NCBI GenBank assembly: GCA_021791995.1
Contig: JAJYVN010000118.1
Location: 1 to 8,865, forward strand
Length of the DNA stretch: 8,865 bases
Origin: Bacillota bacterium
GTDB lineage: Bacteria > Bacillota > Sulfobacillia > RBS10-35 > JAJYVN01
Direction: 5' to 3'
Position numbers and translations under genes: made by a program. How positions within the stretch are numbered: position 1 is the first letter of the stretch; every line of letters starts with the position of its first letter. Below the pieces are notes generated by a model. The model saw only the letters and a program-made list of their open reading frames with translations, did not search any database and was not told the origin of the DNA. This document shows positions 1 to 4,614 of this stretch, in pieces.

Positions 1-2
1 CC

Positions 3-35
3 CCAGCACTCGACACCAAGTGTGTCGAGTGCTGG
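3..35. repeat. Perfect 14-bp inverted repeat (hairpin)
   Basis: CCAGCACTCGACAC at 3-16 is exactly complementary to GTGTCGAGTGCTGG at 22-35, leaving a 5-nt loop (CAAGT). No T-run follows on the plus strand, and the minus-strand side runs off the window after two bases, so an intrinsic terminator for a gene entering from the right cannot be confirmed. It could also be an operator palindrome or an element end. Presence of the repeat is certain; its role is not known. Confidence 0.8.
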
Positions 36-98
36 ACGCGGCGCAACGGCGACCTGTCGGCCGCAACAACCGAGCCCTTCTGGGACTTGGCGTCACGT

Positions 99-123
99 GT
101 ATTGTACAGAGCCATGGGCCGAG
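99..123 (-). promoter_or_regulatory. Possible promoter/operator with TACAAT motif
   Basis: On the minus strand TACAAT (106-101) is a good -10 hexamer; on the plus strand the same bases read TATTGT. Next to it is CATGGGCCGAG (113-123). The same two words occur together upstream of the 430-aa gene (7128-7148). No convincing -35 is seen. It would drive a minus-strand gene lying left of the window. This is a weak call, based on the hexamer and the shared neighbouring word. Confidence 0.25.
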
Positions 124-176
124 GATCGCCGACCCCCCTTTTGGACTCGGAGTGCGGCTCGGCCGCCGACCCCAGA

Positions 177-1022
177 TCACTCCGCTGTTCCGGCCGGCTT
201 CATCGCAACGCCACCGACCGGCAAACCATACTTCGGGTCGAGCGGGATCGCATAGCCGAGGCCGCCGCCGGCCGCCACGAACACGCCAACGACCCGGCCG
301 TCCGGTGCGATCACGGGCCCGCCGCTCATGCCGCCGATGCCATGGCCGCTAAGGACCAGCGCCACCGGCAGGACGCGCGGCGCGAAGTGCGCCCCAGGGT
401 CGGGCCTTTCGGGCTGGTCTTCGGACAGCCCCTCATAGGTAAAGTAGCTCACGGCGGCACGCGCGCCCGTCCAGGTGCCCGCCGGGTTTCCGAGGACCAT
501 CACGGTCTCGCCCCGCCGAAGGTCCATGAAGTTGCCGAGTTCGAGCGCGTCCGGGATCGCGGGCTTCGGCGCCGAATAGAGGATGACGGCGCTATGGACG
601 CGCGGGATTGCGGTCGAGATCGCCACGTCGGCGTTCGGGTATATGGTCGTGCTGGCCACGTCGAAGGCGTGGTAGGAGAGGTGCAGGTCCTGGCTCCCCA
701 GCGGGCTAATCTCAACCTGCGGCCACAGGTCCCAGCGCGCAGGCACGGGGCCGAACAGGTCGGCGTGGGCGGGGATGTAGTAGCAGACCATGTGGCAGGC
801 CGTGACTTCCTCGACCCGGCCCCCCACGGCGAGCTGAAACCCCGTGCCGTACCACTGCGGAGCGCTCGGCAGGATGTTGAGCGGCGTCTCGTTGCCAACG
901 CCGATGGCGTAGACGGCGGGAGAGTCTGCCGCGATGATCGCGGACCAGTTGGGCGCGGCGAGCGCCGTGCCAGATGCGAGGAGTAGCGCCGCCCCGAACG
1001 CGGCGGGCACGAGCCTCTTCAT
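177..1022 (-). CDS. Exported trypsin-like serine protease
   Basis: 281-aa protein with a typical Sec signal peptide: MKR, then a hydrophobic stretch at about residues 5-20, and an A-L-A-A cleavage region near 20-23. The mature part fits the chymotrypsin/HtrA-type fold. The nucleophile is in GMSGGPV (Ser233), the histidine is probably in TACH (His77) and the aspartate in NADVAI (Asp132). The triad order His-Asp-Ser and the spacing are right for a peptidase of about 250 residues. There is no PDZ domain, so it is not a full DegP. Four cysteine/histidine positions around 77-80 suggest a possible disulfide. The ATG start overlaps the stop of the 87-aa gene by 4 bp (ATGA), so translation is probably coupled. 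It should act in the periplasm or outside the cell; the substrate is unknown. Two arginine/glycine-rich open frames on other strands across this region are shadows. Confidence 0.85.
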   Translation of the reverse strand: MKRLVPAAFGAALLLASGTALAAPNWSAIIAADSPAVYAIGVGNETPLNILPSAPQWYGTGFQLAVGGRVEEVTACHMVCYYIPAHADLFGPVPARWDLWPQVEISPLGSQDLHLSYHAFDVASTTIYPNADVAISTAIPRVHSAVILYSAPKPAIPDALELGNFMDLRRGETVMVLGNPAGTWTGARAAVSYFTYEGLSEDQPERPDPGAHFAPRVLPVALVLSGHGIGGMSGGPVIAPDGRVVGVFVAAGGGLGYAIPLDPKYGLPVGGVAMKPAGTAE

Positions 1023-1282
1023 ATCGTGTTGCTACCACCCTTCGCGTTCTGCCAGATCGTCCGCGCCTCCCGTACGACGGCCCAGCTCGCCGCTGGCAGG
1101 GCCGTCGTCCAGATGCTCGAAACCGCCGCCCCGCACGCCCGGACGCCGACGCTGGTCGGCTTCTGGGCCAGGGCCACGCAATGCGTCCAGGGGCGGGCTA
1201 CCAGGCGGGCGTCCAGGGCGGCACCCGCGGCAATGTCGAGGACCACGAGCAGGGCGACAACCCGCACAAGGCGGCCGATCAT
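1019..1282 (-). CDS. Small membrane or secreted protein (87 aa)
   Basis: 87-aa protein with a positively charged start (MIGRLVR) followed by a hydrophobic segment of about 16 residues (VVALLVVLDIAAGAAL). This is either a signal peptide or one membrane helix. A second moderately hydrophobic stretch lies near residues 49-68, and cysteines are at 35 and 50. I do not recognise the family. The start is supported by an AAGGA Shine-Dalgarno (1294-1290) 7 nt upstream. It ends in a 4-bp ATGA overlap with the protease start and begins in a 4-bp ATGA overlap with a 30-aa upstream frame. This arrangement suggests it works with the exported protease, perhaps as a membrane partner, inhibitor or chaperone. 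That role is inference from position only. Confidence 0.65.
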   Translation of the reverse strand: MIGRLVRVVALLVVLDIAAGAALDARLVARPWTHCVALAQKPTSVGVRACGAAVSSIWTTALPAASWAVVREARTIWQNAKGGSNTI

Positions 1283-1371
1283 GGCCGTGTCCTTGCGGCC
1301 CGCACGGCGACCGCCACTGTCTCGTTTGCGCCCGCTGCCGAGTCCGATGCCCCGTCGGCCCGCACGGCCAT
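1279..1371 (-). CDS. Possible 30-aa leader peptide
   Basis: A short frame, too small for normal ORF cut-offs: MAVRADGASDSAAG..., 30 codons. It has a strong Shine-Dalgarno, GGGAGGA (1386-1380), 8 nt before its ATG, and its TGA overlaps the ATG of the 87-aa gene as ATGA. A 13-bp direct repeat (1296-1308 and 1356-1368) lies wholly inside it and encodes the repeated A-V-R-A at residues 2-5 and 22-25. The RBS and overlap argue for real translation, perhaps only to couple the downstream genes. The peptide resembles no family I know. An alternative is that the 87-aa gene, which has its own RBS, is simply the first gene. Confidence 0.4.
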   Translation of the reverse strand: MAVRADGASDSAAGANETVAVAVRAARTRP

Positions 1372-1453
1372 GGCGTTCGTCCTCCCGTCTCGGCCGTCGT
1401 GCGGTTCACGGTTCCCTCGTCTCGCGCGAACGGCTTCATCCTTCTTTCAACCG

Positions 1454-1482
1454 ATGCTACGCTGGCCACCAATGCTTGGCAA
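1454..1482 (-). promoter_or_regulatory. Sigma70-type promoter for the protease operon
   Basis: On the minus strand TTGCCA (1482-1477, 5 of 6 matches to TTGACA) is followed by exactly 17 bp and TAGCAT (1459-1454, 4 of 6 to TATAAT). Transcription would begin near 1447, giving a leader of about 75 nt before the 30-aa frame at 1371. It is the best promoter match in this divergent region and points at the operon. Confidence 0.5.
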
Positions 1483-1522
1483 CAGCTGGCACAGGCGCCT
1501 TCGCCCTCGAGCGATCCCCCTC

Positions 1523-1580
1523 GCAGGAGGGTACAAGAGCGACCCTTGACGCCGGGACTGGCCGGTCCGTACCCTCCTGC
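1523..1580. repeat. 12-bp inverted repeat bracketing a promoter
   Basis: GCAGGAGGGTAC at 1523-1534 is exactly complementary to GTACCCTCCTGC at 1569-1580, with 34 nt between. The left arm lies just upstream of the -35 and the right arm overlaps the -10 of the plus-strand promoter. The arm centres are 46 bp apart. This fits a two-site operator or a looped repressor site. Since the right arm is at the expected transcript start, a transcript hairpin is unlikely. Confidence 0.6.
1546..1575 (+). promoter_or_regulatory. Possible promoter for the 125-aa gene
   Basis: TTGACG (1546-1551) is followed 18 bp later by TACCCT (1570-1575). The -35 is good and the -10 is weak but usual for high-GC bacteria. 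Transcription would start near 1582, leaving about 27 nt before the ATG at 1609, enough for the visible RBS. It overlaps the right arm of the inverted repeat, so repression at this site is plausible. Confidence 0.4.
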
Positions 1581-1608
1581 CTCACACGGCGCGAAGGGAT
1601 GATGGGCG

Positions 1609-1986
1609 ATGGCTGGTTCGACCAACTTGACGGGTCAGAGCCGGGGGGACGGCATCGAGGTTGTCTACAGGATGGTGCGTGACACCCTCGGCGCGCGGAT
1701 GGACGTGGAAGATGCAGAGCGGCTCGCGGCGACCGTGGTCGGCGAGATCGCCTCGCGCTTCATCCTTCGCCGGTCTGACCTCGGGCGGAACGCGCTGTTC
1801 GAGACGGACCTGGAGGATGCACTCCGCCCCGTTCTCGACGACCCCGAGGTGCTGGCGCTACGCGGACGAGAGATGGCCGGCATGGTCGCCGCCTCGCTCC
1901 TTGCCGCCCTCGACGACAAGTGGGACTTTCGCCTGCGCTCCGATTGGCTCAGGCAGTCGGCGGAGGTGGTCCCGCCGCCTCGGTAG
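1609..1986 (+). CDS. Hypothetical alpha-helical protein (125 aa)
   Basis: 125 aa, mostly charged and amphipathic, predicted largely helical, with no signal peptide or membrane segment. I do not recognise it. Residues about 15-110 read as a compact domain (VVYRMVRDTLGARMDVEDAE and onward), so the frame looks truly coding; the tail is short and proline-rich. The ATG at 1609 has an AAGGGA Shine-Dalgarno (1594-1599) 9 nt upstream; the two nearby ATGs at 1599 and 1602 are out of frame. Its 3' end overlaps the convergent serine recombinase gene by 38 bp. It is the only plus-strand gene in the left half and has its own promoter with an inverted repeat. A small regulator or accessory protein would fit, but nothing in the sequence proves a function. 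Confidence 0.6.
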   Translation: MAGSTNLTGQSRGDGIEVVYRMVRDTLGARMDVEDAERLAATVVGEIASRFILRRSDLGRNALFETDLEDALRPVLDDPEVLALRGREMAGMVAASLLAALDDKWDFRLRSDWLRQSAEVVPPPR

Positions 1987-2578
1987 CGAGCAGACGGTTC
2001 AGGGTCGCGGGTGAGCAATTCAGTTCGCGGGCGGCCTTCGTCCTGGTGATGGCCCCTGCCTCGAGGGCGGGGCGCACGGTGGCCCAACGCACGCCAAAGC
2101 CGGGGCGCATGCTGACGGGCGGGCGCCCGATGCGCTTGCCCTCGCGTCGCGACCGCTCCATGCCGGCCTTGGTGCGTTCGGACAAGATGCCGCGTTCGAG
2201 TTGGGCATACGCGACCGTGATGTAGTAGAGCGCCTCCCCGAAGGGGCTCGTGGTGTCGAGCCAGGGTTCTTGATACGAGCGCAGGCCGACCTTCCAGGCG
2301 CGCAGGCGCTCCAGAGTCTGGGCGGCGTCGAGGACCGACCGGAAGGCGCGGTCGATGCGCCAGACCAGAATCAGGTCGACCTTGCGCTTGGCGGCGTCGT
2401 CGAGGAGCTGGCGCCACGCCCGTCGGCCGCGCAGGTCGGTCGCCGACGCCTCGTCGGCGTACTCCTGCACGTCCGTCCAGTCCTGGGCGCGGCAAAACTC
2501 CTCGAGGGGGTGGCGCTGGTTCTCCACCGTTTGGCCGCGGTCGTCGGTGGACACCCTGAGGTAGAGCGCGACCCTCAT
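1949..2578 (-). CDS. Serine site-specific recombinase (resolvase/invertase type)
   Basis: 209 aa, normal for small serine recombinases. The N-terminal catalytic domain starts MRVALYLRVSTDDRG, with nucleophile Ser10 and catalytic Arg8. The motif VWRIDRAFRS (about 72-81) matches the family's LDRLxRS block with the further catalytic arginines. The long E-helix runs through about 115-145 (ALYYITVAYAQLERGILSERT). The linker KRIGRPP (148-154) leads to a C-terminal helix-turn-helix with KAARELNCSPATLNRLL at about 181-197. It would cut and rejoin DNA at a dimer site through a 5'-phosphoserine link. It is the last gene of the minus cluster; its ATG overlaps the stop of the 64-aa HTH gene by 4 bp. Its site is not evident. 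Whether it acts as resolvase, invertase or transposase cannot be told from the sequence. Confidence 0.9.
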   Translation of the reverse strand: MRVALYLRVSTDDRGQTVENQRHPLEEFCRAQDWTDVQEYADEASATDLRGRRAWRQLLDDAAKRKVDLILVWRIDRAFRSVLDAAQTLERLRAWKVGLRSYQEPWLDTTSPFGEALYYITVAYAQLERGILSERTKAGMERSRREGKRIGRPPVSMRPGFGVRWATVRPALEAGAITRTKAARELNCSPATLNRLLATEAAGPPPPTA

Positions 2579-2769
2579 GGCTGAGCCCCGCCGTCGGCCG
2601 CCCGCAGGAGGCGCAGCAGGCTGGCATGGCCGATGCCGAGACGACGAGCCGCCTTCCCGTGGGAGATGCGCCCGGCCTGCACGTCCGGGTAGATCTCGGC
2701 CCAGCGGCCAAGGAAGCCCGGCCGGTCGACGACGCGCGGTCGGCCGATGCGGCGTCGCTCACCCGCCAT
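2575..2769 (-). CDS. Free-standing recombinase-type HTH protein (64 aa)
   Basis: 64 aa, consisting almost only of a Hin/resolvase-type DNA-binding domain preceded by its linker. From RIGRP to the end it aligns without gaps to the C-terminal part of the recombinase encoded directly downstream. I count about 27 identities in 51 positions, including RIGRP, RPGF, RWA, KAAR and RLL. The catalytic domain is absent, and an in-frame stop lies shortly upstream with no other start between, so it is not a longer gene missed at its 5' end. GGGGGTGG just before the ATG is an acceptable RBS. It is coupled to the recombinase by an ATGA overlap. Likely it binds the same or related half-sites, as an autoregulator, competitor or directionality factor (inference). 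Confidence 0.75.
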   Translation of the reverse strand: MAGERRRIGRPRVVDRPGFLGRWAEIYPDVQAGRISHGKAARRLGIGHASLLRLLRAADGGAQP

Positions 2770-2828
2770 CTCGCCACCCCCATGATGTCCAAATCACTGC
2801 CGCTCGGTATCGAAGTTTTGGAGGGGGT

Positions 2829-3065
2829 TCACGGCCGCGGCGGGTTGAACGTGCTGCGGTCCACTTCGGTGGAGGCCGCCGTGATCCGCTCGAGCAGGGA
2901 CTCGACGAACGCCGCGTTGTTGACGAACCCCCGGAAGTCGCAGCCGTCGCGCGGGCACTTGAGGCCGATCGCGTGCCGCCCGCGCTTCGAGGTCGTGACG
3001 GACGCCACGATCTTCTCCTGGCACACCGGACAGGTGATGTCGGTCGGGATGCTGGGGATCGGCAT
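2829..3065 (-). CDS. Small zinc-ribbon protein (78 aa)
   Basis: 78 aa with two cysteine knuckles, CPVC (Cys12, Cys15) and CPRDGC (Cys37, Cys42), expected to hold one zinc ion. A helical segment follows (about 50-64, AAFVESLLERITAAS) and then a loose tail. The start has a strong AAGGGAG Shine-Dalgarno 8 nt upstream, and the gene begins 1 nt after the ParB-like stop. Fifty-nine nt separate it from the HTH gene. Zinc-ribbon proteins of this size bind nucleic acid or proteins. In phage Mu the small zinc-finger protein Com activates translation of mom. The similar size, cysteine pattern and nearness to a mom-like gene make a Com-like role worth testing, but the gene order differs and similarity beyond the cysteines is not clear. 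Confidence 0.7.
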   Translation of the reverse strand: MPIPSIPTDITCPVCQEKIVASVTTSKRGRHAIGLKCPRDGCDFRGFVNNAAFVESLLERITAASTEVDRSTFNPPRP

Positions 3066-3066
3066 G

Positions 3067-3783
3067 TCATCGGCTCCCTTCGCGGTCTACACGGTGCGGT
3101 GTAGTCGCCGCACTGTCGTCCGATCGACCCTGGCGCCATTCTTCGCAGATGCGCGCGAGGGCGACGCCGCGCCGGTTCGGGGCGCCGGCGGCAGGTGCGG
3201 CGACGAGCGCCAGTTCGACCGCGCCTTCAACGGCCCGGCGCTGCTCGCCGTCGAGGGCGAAGCTGATCCGCTCGAAGCCCTCGCTCCGGACCCGCTCCCA
3301 CGAGACGGCCTGAGTGGCCAGGCCGACGGCGACCCTACCGGTCGTGGTATCCGATGGCGTGCGCGCCAGGTCTCTCAGACTGGCAAGACCGCGCAAGTGA
3401 TCGAGGCTGTGCGGCAGGACGCTCGCGATCGCTTCCGATGGCAGCGCCGCCAGCACTTCGCGGGCTATGTCGCCGAGGAGATTCACGTCGTCGGTGCCGC
3501 CGATGCGATTGAGTGCCACCGACAGGAGGCGCGCGTCGGCGTCGCCCAGGTGGTCGAGGATGACGCACGGAACTGTCTGGACTCCGTCGTTCGTGAGCGC
3601 CCCGAGTCTCTGCGCGCCCGCGACGGTTTCGTAGTCGTCGCCCTGGCGGCGAACAACGAGAGGCTGCACGAGGCCGAAGCGGCCGAGCGACGAGAAGAGC
3701 CTTCGGCGCATGGGCTTGTCCATGCGATTCGCGTTCCACGGCGCGGGGTGGATGCGGCCGAGCGGAATGTCGGTCACCGTCAC
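3067..3783 (-). CDS. ParB-like nuclease-fold (ParB/Srx) protein
   Basis: 238 aa. Residues 1-100 form a ParB N-terminal domain. It opens with IPLGRIHPAPWNANRMD, followed by GLVQPLVVRR (37-46) and VAGAQRLGA (54-62). The last is the position of the GERR-type phosphate- or CTP-binding motif of ParB/Srx proteins, here altered to GAQR. The middle (100-150) is helical, and the C-terminal half (about 150-215) includes RISFALDGEQRRAV. No standard ParB HTH is evident and no ParA is in view, so a partition role is doubtful. Such stand-alone ParB-like proteins are common in phages beside DNA-modification genes. It starts at GTG (3783), overlapping the mom-like stop by 4 bp (GTGA), so it is translated with it. 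Confidence 0.75.
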   Translation of the reverse strand: MTVTDIPLGRIHPAPWNANRMDKPMRRRLFSSLGRFGLVQPLVVRRQGDDYETVAGAQRLGALTNDGVQTVPCVILDHLGDADARLLSVALNRIGGTDDVNLLGDIAREVLAALPSEAIASVLPHSLDHLRGLASLRDLARTPSDTTTGRVAVGLATQAVSWERVRSEGFERISFALDGEQRRAVEGAVELALVAAPAAGAPNRRGVALARICEEWRQGRSDDSAATTPHRVDREGSR

Positions 3784-4388
3784 GGACGCTCGCCTCCGAT
3801 CCTCGGGTAGGGCATGGGGTCGACGGTCAGGCGCGATTGCCAGCTCTCGTCGAGGATCTTCAAGTACCTGAGCTTGGGAATCGTTGGGATCATCTCGACC
3901 TCAAGGCCGCGTGAGCGAAGGTAGCGGGCGCTGTGCGTACCAAGAAGGGAGCCGACGGTTCGCAGGTGGCGTGGCGGCCCGCGGCCGATGCGCATGAGCG
4001 GTTGCGCCCCGGCCTGGCCCAGGTAGAGCCAACCTGCGGCGCGGTAAATGCCGCCTGTGTGACCGGCTGCGGGGTCCGAGTACGCCAAGATTGCCTTGGC
4101 CGAGGTGGCACGATGGACGAGACGGGCGAGCACGGCGAGGACGCGCGATTCGCCCAGGCGTGGCAAATCGTCCGACAGCCATAGGCGGGCAAGGGCAATC
4201 ACATCCCGGCGCTCGGCGCCCGCGAGAAGCCGGTAGCCGTTGAGCGGGCCCGGTGTGAAGATGGCGACGCCATCCAGCCCAGGGCCCGCGAACACGCCGA
4301 AGGACAAGAGGGGCGATGCCGGCGCACTGCGGAGGTAGTGGCGGTCGCGCGCCACCTGGGCGGCGATGGAGTGAGGGATCGCCCGCAC
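3780..4388 (-). CDS. mom: Mom-like adenine modification enzyme (GNAT fold)
   Basis: 202 aa from a GTG start at 4388. It carries the blocks of the Mu Mom family in order: RDRHYLRS (15-21), LSFGVF (28-33), LARLWLSDDLP (66-76), GESRVL (79-84), then the core motif YSDPAAGHTGGIYRAAGW (103-120), LGTHSARYLRSRG (149-161) and KLRYLKILD (172-180). Mom of phage Mu converts adenine in DNA to N6-carbamoylmethyladenine, which blocks many restriction enzymes; its fold is related to GNAT acyltransferases. The frame stays open to 4586, but that extension is just translation of the tRNA at 4411-4486. The GTG at 4388 has a perfect AAGGAT 6 nt upstream. The gene overlaps the ParB-like gene by 4 bp. The family assignment is from motif memory; I am confident of it. 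Confidence 0.85.
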   Translation of the reverse strand: MRAIPHSIAAQVARDRHYLRSAPASPLLSFGVFAGPGLDGVAIFTPGPLNGYRLLAGAERRDVIALARLWLSDDLPRLGESRVLAVLARLVHRATSAKAILAYSDPAAGHTGGIYRAAGWLYLGQAGAQPLMRIGRGPPRHLRTVGSLLGTHSARYLRSRGLEVEMIPTIPKLRYLKILDESWQSRLTVDPMPYPRIGGERP

Positions 4389-4394
4389 GATGAG

Positions 4395-4400
4395 ATCCTT
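4395..4400 (-). promoter_or_regulatory. Shine-Dalgarno deciding the mom-like start
   Basis: AAGGAT on the minus strand, 6 nt before GTG at 4388 and 10 nt after the CCA end of the tRNA. It makes the GTG the most likely start and shows that the mom message begins right after the tRNA, so 3' processing of the tRNA would release a mom mRNA with a very short leader. Confidence 0.7.
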
Positions 4401-4410
4401 GGGTCCAAAT

Positions 4411-4486
4411 TGGAGCGCCGGGGTCGGATTCGAACCGCCATCTCCCGCTTGGACGGCGGGTAGGCTACCGGTTGCCCCACCGGCGC
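4411..4486 (-). tRNA. tRNA-Gly(UCC), unusual: G33 and bulged T-stem
   Basis: 76 nt including an encoded CCA. The acceptor stem GCGCCGG/CCGGCGC pairs perfectly (4486-4480 with 4421-4415), with discriminator T73. The D-arm is GGGC-AACCGGTA-GCCT with A14, G18, G19 and A21. The anticodon stem CCCGC/GCGGG is perfect with loop CGTCCAA; anticodon UCC is at 4453-4451. The variable loop is AGAT, with U48 able to pair with A15. The T-loop is TTCGAAT. Bacterial glycine identity elements are all present (G1-C72, C2-G71, G3-C70, U73, C35, C36). Two oddities: position 33, almost always U, is G (4454), and the T-stem 3' strand holds an extra A (4424) that must bulge. It may be a decaying tRNA or one kept for work outside translation. 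It lies between the primase and mom-like genes, same strand. Confidence 0.85.
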
Positions 4487-4516
4487 GAAAGTCGGCCACG
4501 AAAGGCACCTCGCTTT

Positions 4517-4614
4517 GGGGGGAGGGGGGTGTCACACTGTCACACTGTCGCGGTGACCGAAAACCCGCGCTGGACGCCGCTTTCACGACCCTGTGACCGT
4601 GTGACCGTGTGACA
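4517..4614. repeat. Inverted GTGTGAC repeats and a G6-A-G6 tract
   Basis: Bases 4530-4553 pair with 4614-4591: 20 Watson-Crick pairs, two G-T pairs and two mismatches, around a 37-nt loop. Each arm is itself a tandem repeat of an 8-mer: GTGTGACA on the minus strand in the left arm and GTGTGACC/GTGTGACA on the plus strand in the right arm. The right arm encodes the last residues of the primase, whose stop lies between the arms. Next to it is G6-A-G6 (4517-4529). No T-run follows on the transcribed side, so it is not a standard terminator. It could be an RNase III-type processing hairpin freeing the tRNA-mom transcript, or an iteron-like origin next to the primase. Confidence 0.75.

Noticed and set aside
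87..986. Plus-strand open frame of 299 codons across the protease gene
   Set aside because: Arginine/glycine/histidine-rich shadow of the protease, which has a signal peptide, catalytic triad and coupled start on the other strand.
1665..2792. Minus-strand open frame of 375 codons covering the recombinase
   Set aside because: Low-complexity arginine-rich translation in the wrong frame; the recombinase and the 64-aa HTH explain the same DNA with clear motifs.
3067..3783. Plasmid partition system (parAB)
   Set aside because: No ParA-type ATPase and no evident parS sites; the protein is coupled to the mom-like gene instead.
4411..4486. Reading the tRNA as tRNA-Trp (anticodon CCA with the T as U33)
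   Set aside because: That register breaks the anticodon stem; the Gly register gives a perfect 5-bp stem and fits discriminator U73 and the glycine acceptor pairs.
4389..4586. N-terminal extension of the mom-like protein to an ATG at 4586
   Set aside because: It would translate the tRNA-Gly and the repeat region; the GTG at 4388 has a perfect Shine-Dalgarno and the extension has no family similarity.
4530..4614. CRISPR-like array
   Set aside because: The repeats are 8-mers in tandem with no spacers and form an inverted pair; no cas genes are in view.
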